This document shows positions 1-12,702 of a stretch of DNA of 64,000 nucleotides, piece after piece. Every line of letters begins with the position of its first letter. The first letter of the stretch is position 1. The notes beneath the pieces are model-generated. The model saw nothing but the letters and a program-made list of their open reading frames with translations, did not search any database and had not been told where the DNA came from. This DNA comes from Gloeopeniophorella convolvens (lineage: Eukaryota > Basidiomycota > Agaricomycetes > Russulales). The stretch lies in NCBI GenBank assembly GCA_022496205.1, contig WTXD01000058.1:62001-126000 (forward strand), given 5' to 3'. The position numbers and the translations under genes are program-made.

Positions 1-3000
1 CCAGACACAAATACAAACACAAACCCCAGCACCGCCACCCCCGGCCGGAAAGGAGAACACGCCTGCAAAATCAAAGGGCAAGGCACGGGCCACACCCAAA
101 CGAAAGACGAAAAAGGAGGAAGAGCTCTTTTGCTCGTGTCGCGGCGTTGACGACGGCACCCCGATGGTCCAGTGCGCCTCGTGCGACGAGTGGTGAGCTG
201 CCTTGAGCCGTGTGCGATTTTTTTCTGTGCTTACGAGGATCGGACAGGTACCACTTCCGGTGCGTCGACCTGAACGAGGACGACGCGAGCGAGATCAGTG
301 AGTCACACGACCCCCTCCCACCGCAACTAACATTCTCACCCCGCTCTCCATTACAGTGGTCTACGTGTGCCCCCCGTGCCAGGCCAAGACCGGCCGGCGC
401 ACAGTGAGTAAGTGTCGCGTCGCCCGCTCTGCTCGCTGCCTGCCCCGGCCCTGTCTGCGTATTGTTGTACTCTCCCGTCGTATAGCACCATCCACGTCTT
501 CGTCTGCTGCATTGCGTGCCCATGCCCGCTTGAGCTACCGTGCCCCCGCGCGAGACGCACCGCTTGTACATTGCCGTGTCCGAGCAAGACCGCCGCCGTC
601 GGCGTCTGACCCGTACGAGCGTGCGCCCGTATGCGTCTGCATGGTGTGAGCCCGCCTCACCGCCGCCGTGCGCCGCTCCAGACCTACGTGCTAGGCGCAG
701 CCCGCGCCGTTTTGCCCAGTTCGCACCTGTTTCGTTTTTGCTTCGTTCTGTGTTGCTTTGTTCTGCCGTCGTCCACGCCACGGAGCCGCATGCTGACCCC
801 TGTTTCCGTAGTGGAATGGGAAGGCCCCGAGGCGCTCGAGCCAGCACCTGCAAAAACACCCCCACCCGAACCCGCCCCCGCAGCCAAGAAGGAGGAAGAA
901 GAGGTTGAGGAGGAGGAAGCCAAGGGCGCAGAAGAGGCAGTCGCGCAAAAGCCCGCGCCGGCGTCCGAGTCGAGCGACGAGGAGAGTGGCGACGAGTATG
1001 TCGAGGAGGCACACAGACCCAACAAGGTGCGTCGCAGCGCCCCCACAGCACATCGCAGACGCTGACGCATCCGAGCGCAGCGCGCTGCCACGGTCTCCGA
1101 CGACGAGGACGTGGACAAGAACGGGCCCAGAGACAAGCCCGAGAAGAAAAAGTCGCGCGCGCGCGTCAAGACCTCCGCGACGCCGACGCCCCCGCCCGCC
1201 TCTGCCTCTGCCGCGAAGCGCAAGCACTCCGTCGCGAGCGCGAGCGCGGGCGGCAGCAGCGGCGTCGTGGCCAAGCGGCGCCGCGCAGACTCGACCTCGT
1301 CGGAAGACGCGGCGCGCAAGTACTGCCTCGGCAAATTCGCGGAGCTCTTCGTGCGCGTGTTCCTGCAGTACCCGCACGTCCCGCCCGCCGAAGACGGCGG
1401 CGAGGGCGAGGACCAGGAGATGGCCGAGAAGCAGCCCGCGGAGCTGAGCGACGACGAGCGTGCGGGCGTCGAAGCACGCGGACGCGCGTACGCGGCGGAG
1501 CTCGAGCAAGCCGTGTTCGAGGCGTATTCGGAGCCGGACAAGCACGGACAGCCCGCCGCCGGCGCGAAGTACAAGTGCGCCGCCCTCCGTCCGCGCTCCA
1601 CAGACACTGACCGGCCCGCCGCCGCACAGGGAGCGCTTCCGCACGCTCACGTTCAACCTGCAGCAGGCCGACCGCGAGGCACTGCACACGCGCATCGCGT
1701 CGGGCGCGCTGCCCGCGCGCGAGCTCGCGCGCCTCTCGTCGACCGAGCTCGCGAGCGCCGCGCAGCAGGCGAGCATCGCCGCGCCGAGCGCGCCGCGCTC
1801 GCGCACTCGATCCTCACGCGCGCGCCCGTCCCGCGCGCGAAGATCACGCACAAGGGCCTGCAGGACATCGAGGTCGAGGATGCGGCGCCGGCCGCGACGG
1901 CCGCCGTGGTGCCTACGGACGCGGCCGGCCGCCGTCGCGGTGCCGGATGCGCCGCGCGCGCGCACGGTGTCCGTGTCCGCGCCGTCGTCCGCGATCGACG
2001 CGGCGCACGCGAGCGCGCAGGCGCCGTGGGTCGCGCCTATGCCTGCGCCCGCACCCGCGCAGGACCCCGCGCAGGACGCGGAGCTCGACCTGGGCGACTT
2101 TATCCACATGGACGACGAGCCGCCCGCGCCTGCGCAGCCGCAGGTGGAGGTGCCCGCGGCGGTGGCGCCCGCGGCGGTCCTGTCGCCCACGGGCTCGGAG
2201 GCGGCCACGCCCGCGCCGACGGGGATCTCGCCGTTCGCGCCGAGCAAGCCGGACATGCCGCCGCGCGCGTCGTTCGACCTCGACGCGCTGTGGTCCGCGT
2301 CGGCGCCGGCTGCGCCGGCGGCGGAGACTGCGCCGGAGCAGGCGGGAGAGCCGCAGCAGGAGCAGGAGCAGGAACAGGAGGGCGAGGGCGAGGAGCTCGA
2401 CTTTGATATGTTCTTGAGCCAGGAGGAGGACGGCGCGCAGGGGGGCAGGGAGGCGAAGGAGGCGGGCGCGGAGGCCGAGGAGGACGCTGCGCGGGTACAG
2501 GCGCCGCCGGCGCCGGACCCGCAGGCCGCGTTCGAGGCGCTGCCGCAGGTGTGGGAGGGCATCGTGAGTCCCCGTCCGCTCCCCCAAACCCGCGCGAGGC
2601 TAACACACATGCCGTCTGACAGGTGAGCATGCCGCTCGACTCGAGCGCGCCGCAGGAGCTGCGCGTCGCGGCGCGGCAGATCGGCGGGCGCGCGCTGCCG
2701 CCCGCGTCGCCGCTCTGGCGCACGCTCTTCCCGCTCGCGCACCTGCGCATCGACGGGCGCGTCCCCGTCGCGAGCTCCGCGCAGTACCTCCTCGCGTCGC
2801 GGCTCAACGCGGCCAAGGAGCTCGTCGCGGTCGCGTGGACGCCCGTCTCCGCGGGCGACGCGGACGCGCTCGCCGTGCTCTCGGGGTTCCTAGATGGCAA
2901 GGAGTGCGTGGGCCATTACATTTCCTGCGCGTAGTCCGTTGTGATGCTGATGTGTGGTGTGTTGGTGTTTGCAGCCGACACGGGCTGATCTTCCCGTGGG

Positions 3001-3827
3001 GCGCGCGCGGGCGCGAGTGGGGCCGCGAGCTGTACGCCGTACCCCTGCGCGCCGACGCGCCGCTGCCGGAGTACCTCGAGCTGCTCGACGAGCTGCGCCT
3101 CCCGCGCACGCGCGCGCAGGACCTCCTCGTCGGCCTCTGGGTCCTCAACCGCGGCAAGCTCGTCGCGCCCCCGCCGCCGCCCCCGCCTCCGCCACCCGCA
3201 CCCGCACCAGCACCCGTCCCGCAGCCGGCGGGGGGCCTCCCGCCCGCGCTCGCGCACGCGTTCGCGAGCATCCTCCCGCCCGGCGCCGCGCTCCCGCCCA
3301 CCGCGCCCGGCGCGCTCGCCGCGGCGCTCGCGCAGCTCCCGCCTTTGCCCGCGCCTGCGCCGCTGCAGGGCCTGCCGCCCGCGATGCACCCCCCGCCCGC
3401 GCCTGCGCCCGCACCGGGGCCGGCCGCGTCGGTGGCGGGGCTCGCGGCGCAGGTGGCGGCGCTCACGCCGGAGCAGATCCAGGCGATGCTGCTGACGCTG
3501 CAGCAGGCCCCTGCACCTGCACCCGCGCCCGCGCCTGCTCCCTTACCCGTCCCCTTGTCCGTTCCTGCGCCTGCGCCGGTTCCGCCCGCGTGGCAGCCGC
3601 AGCAGCCGTACGGCGCGGCGCCGTACCACGACGAGCACGCGCGGTTCGCCGCACCGGTGCCTGCGCCTGCGCCTGTGCCTGCGAGTCCGCCTGGACCGCG
3701 CGGGCGCGGGCGCGGAGCCCGCCGCGGGGCGGGGGCGCGCGGGGAGCCTGATTCGTTCCGGCGGGCGCCGGATGCGGGGTGGGCGGGGCGCGGGCGCGTG
3801 CGGGGGCAGTACTCGGGGTGGCGGTGA
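1..3827 (+). CDS. PHD finger / TFIIS-central / SPOC domain transcription regulator (Bye1-like), 5' partial
   Basis: Domains are read in order. A PHD finger is built from three exons at about 130-410, with the Cys pairs FCSC and CASC, then YHFRCVDL and YVCPPCQ. An acidic, Lys-rich linker follows. A TFIIS central-type domain lies at about 1310-1880 (KYCLGKFAELFVRV, RFRTLTFNLQQADREAL, ITHKGLQDIE). A long Ala/Pro/Glu-rich stretch precedes a SPOC domain at about 2626-3165 (PLWRTLFPLAHLRIDG, DLLVGLWVLNRG). The tail is polyproline plus an RGRGRGARRG-type basic end. In the Bye1/PHF3/DIDO family the PHD reads histone H3K4 methylation, the TFIIS-like domain binds RNA polymerase II and SPOC binds phospho-CTD; a nuclear transcription role is inferred from that. 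The N-terminus lies outside the window. Two compensating frame changes occur in the TFIIS-domain end and linker (about 1787 and 1920), so the exact model there is uncertain. Confidence 0.85.
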
Positions 3828-4027
3828 CGCGCGAGTGTGGGTGGTGGTAGTGCTTGTTACTTTATTGCGTACGGTATGAGCGTGGCTAGTTTACTTACTT
3901 ACATACTTATGCGAGCTGTGTTTATGCGTGTGCGTGGTCTGGATAATTGCGTTGAATTCGAGACGGGGCGGTGGTGTTTGTTCTGCGTTCTGTGGTTGTG
4001 GTCGTGGTCTTGTCTAGATTCGAGGTC

Positions 4028-4045
4028 GTGTGTGTGTGTGTGTGT
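4028..4045. repeat. (GT)n microsatellite
   Basis: A run of about nine GT units sits in the 3' flank of the PHD/SPOC gene, between it and the NAD+ synthetase gene. It has no other visible function. Confidence 0.9.
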
Positions 4046-4256
4046 ATGATAGCTGCGATACACGAGGCTCATTGAATGCGAGCAGCGGGGCGGAGATCGG
4101 GCCGGGCGCGCTATCGCCCGTTCCTGGCCGAGTCACCGGCGCCTTTGGATCTATTATCGGGATCCGACTGTGCTGAGTCCAGTGGTCGACGGGAGCACGA
4201 CTTGGCTTGCAACCAGCACCTGCTACGCTAGAGCCCAGAAAGTCGGAATCGCAAGC

Positions 4257-7200
4257 ATGGGCCACCTGATCACACTCGCGACGTGAGCATCGTACTGTCC
4301 TTCGTTCAGTTGTGACTGCATCTCAGCCCCATGCCAGATGGTATGCTCCTGCTGACAGATCGCACGCACGTATCCTGACGCATGCGCTGCGCGCGCATAC
4401 AGCTCGCTCAACCAGTGGGCAATGGACTTCCAGGTGCGCATTGCGTGCCGGTCTGCCGTTTTGCCTGCGAGGCTGATGTTGCTGCGCGGCAGGGCAACAT
4501 GGACCGCATCCTCGAGAGCATCGTCATCGCCAAGGAGCGCGGCGCGACGGTGCGCGTCGGGCCAGAGCTCGAGATCCCCGGGTACGGGTGCCTGGACCAC
4601 TTTCTCGAGGGTGCGTCTGCGGCGGCGGCGGCGCAGGGGTGCTGTGTCCTGACCCCGCCCGCGCGCCAGGCGACACGGTGCTGCACTCGTGGGAGGTGCT
4701 CGCGAACATCCTCTCGTCGGACGCGACGCTCGACATCGTCTGCGACATCGGCATGTGCGTCTGCCCGCCGTCGCCGTGCCCTCCCCGGCGCTGACGTCCG
4801 GTGCGCGCACAGGCCGGTGATGCACAAGAACGTGATCTACAACTGCCGCGTGATCGTGCACGACCGCAAGGTGCTGCTCATCCGCCCGAAGATGTGGCTC
4901 GCGAACGACGGGAACTACCGCGAGCTGCGCTACTTCACGCCGTGGCCGCGGCACCGCGAGTGGGAGGACCACTACCTGCCGCGCATCGTGCAGGCCGTCA
5001 CGGGCCAGGTGAAGGTGCCGTTTGGCGACTGCGTCGTCAGCACCGTCGACACGTGCATCGGCGTCGAGCTCTGCGAGGAGCTGTTCACCCCGGCCAGGTG
5101 CGCGCGCCTGCTTTTGGCGCTGCGGGGTGCTCAGCCTTCGCGCGCCGCGCAGCCCGCATATCCTCATGGGCCTCGATGGCGTCGAGATCTTCACCAACTC
5201 GAGCGGGAGCCACCACGAGCTGCGCAAGCTCAACCGCCGCGTTGAGCTGATCAAAGAAGCCACGCTCAAGGCGCGTCTCCCCGCCCCTCTCTTCCTGCAG
5301 CGTCCCGCGCTGACCCGTGGCCGCGCGATGGTTGACGCGCATAGCTCGGCGGCGTGTACCTGTACGCAAACCAGCAGGGCTGCGATGGCGACCGGCTGTA
5401 CTACGACGGGTGCGCGATGATCGCGCTCAACGGGCGCATCATCGCGCAGGGCTCGCAGTTCTCGCTCACGGACGTCGAGGTCGTCTCCGCGACGATCGAC
5501 ATCGAGGACGTGCGCGCGCACCGCGCGAAGAGCAGTCGCAGCATGCAGGCCGCCGCCGCCGCGCGCTACCACCGCATCGAGGCGCCCATCGCGCTGTCCG
5601 GCGGCAAGTTCGACGCGATCGCGGAGCTCAACCGCCCAAGCACGGCGCCGTACGACGTGCGGTACCACACGCCCGAGGAGGAGATCGCGTGCGTGTTGCG
5701 TGTTGTGTGGGCGTGTGTGCGTGCGGGTGGGCTGATGCGCGCGCGCGCGCGGGCAGGCTCGGCCCTGCGTGCTGGCTGTGGGACTACCTCCGCCGCTCGC
5801 GCACGCAGGGCTACTTCCTCCCGCTCAGCGGCGGGATCGACAGCTGCGCGACGGCCGTGATCGTGTACTCGATGTGCCGGCTCGTCGTTGAGGCTGCGCG
5901 CAACGGCAGTGCGCGCCCCTGCTCTCTCCTGCGCGCTCTTCCCGCGCTGACGCCGCGGCGGCAGACAAGGAGGTCATCGCGGACGCGCGGCGCGTCGTCG
6001 GCGAGCCGGCGGACTCGGAGTACGTCCCTACGGACGCGCGCGAGCTCTGCGGGCGCATCATGCACACGTGCTTCATGGGCACGGAGAACTCGAGCGCGGA
6101 GACGCGCGGGCGCGCGCGGGAGCTCGCCGAGGCGATCGGGAGGTGCGTCTCTCTCCTCCTTCTCTCCTCGCGCCTGCCCTCGCTGACGCCGCGCGGAGCT
6201 ACCACACGGACCTGAACATGGACAGCGTCGTGACGGCGCTGCGCACGCTCTTCCAGGTCGTCACGGGCGCGCGCCCGCGCTTCCGCGTGCACGGCGGGAG
6301 CGCCGCGGAGAACCTCGCGCTGCAGAACATACAGGCGCGCCTGCGCATGGTCGTTGCGTACATGTTCGCGCAGCTGCTGCCGTGGGTGCGCGGGCGCGTT
6401 GGCGGGCTGCTGGTGCTCGGGAGTGCGAATGTGGACGAAAGGTGCGTACTTGTGCGCCGCGCCGCGCGGGCGTGCAGAGCTGATCGCGAGCAGCTTGCGT
6501 GGGTACCTGACGAAGTACGATTGCTCGTCTGGTCGGTGATTCTGTGTTTTTCTGCGCAAGGCAGCTGTGTTGACCGGTGCGCACAGCGGACGTCAATCCG
6601 ATCGGTGGGATCAGCAAGACGGATCTCAAGCGGTTCATCCGGTGGGCCCAGGACAAGCTCCAGCTGCCGGTTCTGGAGAGGTGTGTCTTAGCACACCCCA
6701 CAGCGGCCCGAGCCTAAATCGATTGCGTGCAGCTTTTTGGACGCCGTGCCTACTGCAGAGCTCGAGCCTTTCTCCGACACATACGTGCAGGCCGACGAAG
6801 TGCGTGCATAATTCCTGCGGGTATTGCAATTGCTCACGTGAGTGCAGGTGGATATGGGCATGACGTATGAAGAGCTGTCCGTGTTCGGGCGTCTGCGCAA
6901 GGTAGAGAAGTGTGGGCCGTACAGCATCTTCACGAAGCTGGTGCACGAATGGGGCGCGCGCCTGTCGCCGATGCAGATCGCAGAGAAGGTCAAGTTGTTC
7001 TACTTCGAGTACGCGCGCAACCGGCACAAGATGACGACGCTGACGCCGGCGTACCATGCCGTGAGCTGACTCTCTTCTATACTCGCTGTACGCTGCTAAT
7101 GAGACTATGTGGGGCACTAGGAGGCATACAGTCCGGATGACAATCGTACGTGCTACGTTCCTCGCGTCTTCGATGCGTGCTGACAGCGTCATGCGGCACA

Positions 7201-7329
7201 GGCTTCGACCTGCGCCCGTTCTTATACCCGTCCCGGTTCCCGTGGCAGTTCAGGAAAATAGACGACGTCGCAGCGGCACTGCCGGACAGGTCGACCGTCG
7301 AGCAGGAGCAAAAGACAAAGACAGAGTGA
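4257..7329 (+). CDS. QNS1: Glutamine-dependent NAD+ synthetase
   Basis: This enzyme catalyses the last step of NAD+ synthesis: deamido-NAD+ is amidated using glutamine-derived ammonia and ATP. The N-terminal nitrilase-type glutaminase domain shows [11 protein letters not shown] (catalytic Glu), HKNVIYNCR (Lys region) and [11 protein letters not shown] (nucleophile Cys). The C-terminal synthetase domain shows the PP-loop [14 protein letters not shown], then TYC-like [36 protein letters not shown] and the C-terminal [11 protein letters not shown]. About fifteen short introns join in frame; the first splits MGHLITLAT from [10 protein letters not shown]. One intron (5271-5344) appears to use a GC donor. 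The length matches eukaryotic QNS1 of about 700 residues. The gene looks intact and is expected to be cytosolic. The start was chosen because MGHLITLAT is the usual N-terminus of the family. Confidence 0.95.
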
Positions 7330-8161
7330 CGGCGACGTAAGCGAGCGGGAAGTGCGGCACTGGGCCGCATGTGTACGAGATATGAAAACGTGTTTTAAGG
7401 TGTGATTGTACATTGCGGCGTCCTTCTATACATACAAACGGCACCCACATATTACATTTCCCGGCCTACGGGTGTTTTGTTGCACCGGGCGAAGACCGCA
7501 GAGGGGTGCGATGCTGTTCGGAATCAACTTCCGTGCGGTGAGATCGCTACGGAGAACGACCCGGGGGGCCGGCATAATACCCGATTTGGGGCTGATCGGT
7601 GCACGGGGTCCAGGGCGCGCGATGCGGTCACGGCGAAAGCTTCCGTTCATGGGTTGACAGACGCGTCTCTGGGTGTTCATTGTGTGCAGCCCGACGCAGG
7701 GAAGCTTCCTTACGCGCTCAGAAGACCGGCGGGGGGGCATGTCAGGTCGGCTGGCCCCTGCGCACCCAGTTCTCTGCGCCCGGGCAATCCCAGTCCCCTG
7801 CGAAGCCTTCTACGCCACCCGTTCAAGCCGCTTTACGCACGGTCTCACTGCGCCTGCTGGCCCACCGCGGTATTATACGATTTATCCTCGGTGGCGCTGT
7901 GGACTGGACTGACACGGGGCGCGACGCGTAGCGTGCAATTAGGCTGTCTAATGTGACATTTACTCGGGCAGAAGCGCTCAGACACTAGGAATGGTGCACG
8001 TCTTTGACATGCATCTGCTCCGCCGTAAAGCGCGCGATCCTCCCGTCCAAATTGTATAGAAGACCCCGTGGCTGCCTCTCTTAAAGACACGATCCGTGGA
8101 CCAGCGTTTGCGTCCTCCCCTCTTCTCCTTCCTCCCCTCACCACCTCGCTCGCGCATCGTC
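7330..8161. other. Intergenic, no gene seen
   Basis: The ORFs here are short and overlap on both strands. None shows a recognisable motif or a coherent splice chain. The last part, with pyrimidine-rich CT stretches at 8110-8150, is presumably the promoter and 5' UTR of the dioxygenase gene. Confidence 0.6.
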
Positions 8162-11100
8162 ATGTCCTCCAGGCCAGGTTCCAAGTTCCTCTCCCGCGCT
8201 TCTGTAGGTCCTACTCTAGTGCTTTCGAAGCTGCGCTCATCCTGCTTAGATTATTGGCACGGCCAAGCCTAGCACTCCGGCTTCCGATAATGAGGCTGCA
8301 GTGAGGGAGTTCGAGGCTGCGGTAAGCAACACTTTGAGTTCGTGTATGCGCGAGTTGTCTCACTTTCCGGCCTCCCCCACAGTTCAAGAAGAGCACTGCG
8401 TCTTTCCACGAGCCGACTGCCTTTGTAAGTGGCTATCGCGTGACATGCTGTCCTTTTCCTTGATTGGTATCAGGCTGCCGCCATCGACGCGTTCAAGCAC
8501 ATTAACTCCCTTGATGACCGCAAGTTCGGCGTACGTGTTCCAAATGGGGTTGACTGCATGCCTTTTTTGACACCCTTCCAGCTCGAACATGTCGTCGCGT
8601 TCCTGTCGCAGCATGCCGATGGCGTGTTCAAGGATAGGGTTGCCGAATTCCAGAACAAGCTCGTCGAAATTTGTGCGTCGCCACGAACGGGGCTGCTATG
8701 TCCAACTTTTGCTGACAGCATGCAACAGTGTACGATGATCTTTCCCACCCTCCTGCGACCTATGTTGGCACGAAGTACTCGTATCGCCAGGTGGACGGAT
8801 CCCACAATAATGTCTGCGACCCCAGCATGGGTCGTGCGAATGAGCCCTATGCGCGCAGCGTACAGGGGACCCACGCACTTCCTCGTAACATGCTGCCCGA
8901 TGCTGGCCTTGTCTTCGACACCCTGCTGAAACGCGAGAAGGTTAGTGGCCTGGGTCCATGCGGGCATTCGATCAATCAATGACGTGCGCCTAGTTTGTCA
9001 GGCACCCTGCGGGCTTGTCCAGCATGATGTTTTCCTTTGCGGCTCTTGTCATTCATACGTAGGTTGCGCCCGTGTCTATCGTGGTAATGAGTGCTGATGT
9101 CCCACGAAGGGTTTTCCGCACGTCACATAAGGATGTCAGCATCAACGAAACTTCATCATACGTCGATCTTGCGCCGCTGTACGGCAATACCCAAGAGACG
9201 CTCGACAAGATCCGCTCGCATGATGGTCGTGGAACGCTCCTCCCTGATACATTCGGCGAAGATCGCTTGCTCCTGCTCCCGCCAGCTGTCTGTGTTCTGC
9301 TCGTTCTGTTCAATAGAAATCACAACGTAAACGGACATAGCTTGCATTCACTTCCAAGTGCTAACGTGTTGTCCTAGTATATCGCTCACAAGCTGCTTGA
9401 GGTCAACGAGCGGGGAACCTACAAGAATCCTGATAGCATCCCTCTCGATGATCCCAGCCGTACAAAGCAACTCGCTGCACAGGACGAGGACATCTTCCAG
9501 ACTGCACGCCTGATTAACTGCTCTTGGTTCGGCAGTGCTATCTTCTCCGACTACTTCAGCAGTATTCTCGGGCTTGTCCGTCAAGGTAGCACTTGGAGTC
9601 TTAATCCCTTCGGCGTATGGTGTCCCTGCATTCGTACTTTGTCCCAGCAACTGATTGTGTGTGTAGGAAATCCGTGATGCGGACCACAAGCTCTTTGAGC
9701 GTGGTCGTGGCAATGTTTGTAGTGTCGAGGTAAGTCTAAACGCCAGTACGATCACCTTGCCCTTACATCCCATGCGACGCAGTTCAATTGCTTGTACCGT
9801 TGGCATGCAACTACATCCGAAGCAGATGAGAAATGGGTTGAACAGTTGATGGGTGGCGTCTTCCCTGGCAAGACTGTGGAACAAGTGAGGCGCAATTGGC
9901 CGGTTCTCGCTTGTAGACCGCTCACCGTTCTGCGTAGCTTACCCTGAATGATTTCAAAGAGGCGGTTGTGAAGATCCAAGCACAGGAGCCAGATATCTCT
10001 CATTGGACCTTCGGCAAGTGCGTAGAAAGGATGTTGAAGTTATACGTCATTACCTAACTTGCGTTTCATCAGTCTGCAGCGTGGCGAAGATGGGAAGTTC
10101 AAGGACAGCGAGCTTGCCGCGATCATAAAAAATGCGTGAGTTGCGCTTATATAGTCCACCTCCTGGCGCTGGACTGATGGCATGACAGCACTGAGCACCC
10201 GGCCTCCGCATTTGGTGCCAAAAATACGCCTCACGTCATGCGGCTGCATGAGATCATGGGCATCGAGTCCAATCGTCGCTGGGGTGTCTGCTCGTTGAAC
10301 GAGTTCCGCAAGGTAGGCCGATCGCTTATTTTGGATGGGCTTTTCTCACCGAAACACTGTGACCTCAGTTCCTTGGCCTGAAACGTAGGTGCACGCCTGT
10401 TTGAGAAGTGAATGGGTCATTCTAACCTATATTCTCGCTAAGCTTATGCTAGCTTCCTTGAGTGGAATACGAACCCCGAGGTCGCGGAAGCGGCGGAGCG
10501 ACTGTATGGCGACATCGACAACCTTGAACTTTACGTTGGCCTGCAGGCAGAAGAGGCGAAGCCAATCGCCGATGGCGCTGGACTTTGCCCCGGTACGTTG
10601 AACCATGTCATTCGTGGAAGTGTCATGCTCAAGGGCTCGATGTAGGCTACACCATCAGTCGCGCTATTTTGAGCGATGCCATTGCTTTGACGCGTGGAGA
10701 CCGCTTCTTCACTGCTGATTATACCCCTTTCAATTTGACGGCGTGGGGCTTCGCGGACAGCCAGCGCGATCCGTCTGGGCCAGGCAATGGCAGTATACTT
10801 GGTCGATTGCTCCTTCGTGGCTTGCCTGGGGAGTTCACTGAGAACAGTATCTATACCTGGTTCCCACTTCAGACCCCGGAGTCTATGAAAGTGTTCCTTA
10901 ACAAGCTCGGGACCGCAGATCGATACGATTTCAGCCGCCCAGGGGATCCTGCCGCAACAGCCACTGCCATGGAATATAACGATGTACAGCAGATCATGGC
11001 CAGTCCTCAGTTCCGTCCACCTTATGGTGCGAAGGCCTCGCGTGTTGTCTCTGGCGAAGGGTGGGGTTTCCCTGTTTCGAGCTGGAAGACATTGATCTTA

Positions 11101-12702
11101 TCATGTTTCAGGTTCTTCCTTGCATCAAACGACGATGCTCAAAGTCAGCGCGACCAACGGGAGGTATTGCGATTGCTTCAGGCAACCCCGGAGGGCGCAG
11201 ACAAGATCGCACACTACTTCTACGAGAAGACGCGTGCTCTGATCAAAGAGAAGTCATACACCCTTGCAGACAAGAACCTGAAGATGGTCGATATCGTTCG
11301 TGATGTGCTGCGTTACGTGCCTCTGTACTGGGCTGCGACAGAACTCGTGGGTGTCTCTGAAGTTCGGAGACTCGTTCTGTTGATTTACAATATAATGCCA
11401 TGGCAGGCCGGTTTGACGCTCAAGGCCGACAAGGAATCGTGGGGCAACTACACCGAGGCTGAACTCTACGAAATTGTGACGGATATCTATTCGTACGTTG
11501 CAGTTTGCATGCCACAAAATTGACTGCTGACATAGCTGTAGCTTCTTGTTCCTTGATGCCGATCCATCCAAAGGGATGAACCTCGAGGCCAGTGTTAAAG
11601 AGCACATCAAGGACTTGCAGCGTCATATCAAGACCAACATTCTAGCTGACGTAGGCGGCAAGGTACGCGATTCATGCACCCTATCTGAATTATCCCAACT
11701 AAGTAGGCGTCCCAGCTTTCTATTGCGGGACTGGTCGACACTATCCAATCTATCTTCTCCGGCGGAAAGTCGAAGAAGAGTAAGCTTTCCCTAGCTGAGA
11801 GCCTCTTCGCGGAGGGTGCCACTATTGACCGGACCACCAACAACGTGCTGTCGGTTCTTGTTGGCGCATCCGTCGAGCTATCACAGTGTTAGTATGCGTC
11901 ATCCTCTCGGGATTACTGTACCTGATTCTAGCTATTACAGCCCTTATCAACATCGTCAACTATTATCTCGACGAACCTGACGTGGTGAAGCAGCTTAAGG
12001 CATGTGACCCTAAGAATCCAGCTCTCGAAGGCTACATCTGGGAGGCCATGCGTAAGGCATTGGATTGGGGTGACCGATTGTTGTTCTGACGCTTGCCTGT
12101 TCGATCCGCAGGTCTTGACCCACCTTTCCGAGGTGTCTACCGTAAGTCCTAGCGTAGCTGATGGATCGTGTCGTGTCTCAAGTTAAAACAGGTGAATCTT
12201 TGGCCGACCAGACGATCGGCGGCGTCACGGTGTCCAAGGGACAACGTGTCTTTGTTGACCTTGCGTATGCCAGCCGAAACGTAGGTTCATTGTTACCTTT
12301 CGTACTTCATACTAACGGTTACAATAGGCTGAAGTGTTCCCTGATCCGAAGGCTGTTAACGTGAACCGTGAACCAAGGAGCCGTTACCTGACCGGCGACG
12401 GCGTTGCACGCTCTCTCGGTCCCGAGCTGACGACCAAGATTATGAGCCAGGTGCTGCGTGCTGTGTTCGAGTTTGACGGTCTCGCTCGTGGACCTGGTCT
12501 CGCGGGCACGCTCAAGCGCTACAAGGTGTATGCGGAGAATACGCTCCGTCATGAATACCTTGGCACGGATCACCTCCCAACGGCATGGCCGAACACCATG
12601 GTTCTCCAGGTAAGTACTCAACTTTTCAGAATATTGCACCTACTCACACGCGAACCACCTTGACAGTATAACGCTCCTGGGGCTCGGGCGAATGGCGTGT
12701 AG
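8162..12702 (+). CDS. Linoleate dioxygenase-P450 fusion (Ppo / linoleate diol synthase family), P450 heme Cys missing
   Basis: The N-terminal heme dioxygenase of the peroxidase/cyclooxygenase type shows LPRNMLPDAGLVFDTLLKRE, SSYVDLAPLYGN, the substrate-loop LLVLFNRNHNYIAHKL and the YRWH motif that carries the radical Tyr and proximal heme His. The C-terminal P450-like half keeps the ExxR motif (GYIWEAMRLDPPFRG). At the heme-thiolate loop it reads GDGVARSLGPELTT, with Ser where Cys is required. Such enzymes convert linoleic acid to 8- or 10-hydroperoxides, and the P450 half isomerises these to diols. Loss of the Cys is known in 10-dioxygenases of the PpoC type, so a product restricted to hydroperoxide is inferred. 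About 20 introns splice in frame, e.g. MSSRPGSKFLSRAS to IIGTAKPSTPAS. The end NAPGARANGV is natural. It probably acts in oxylipin (psi factor) signalling in development. Confidence 0.9.

Noticed and set aside
691..2742. 683-codon minus-strand ORF over the PHD/SPOC gene
   Set aside because: It is a shadow of GC-rich coding DNA on the other strand; it has no domain and its composition is low-complexity Arg/Ala/Ser.
4223..5668. 481-codon minus-strand ORF over QNS1
   Set aside because: The plus strand encodes clear NAD+ synthetase motifs across introns; the minus ORF is composition-driven.
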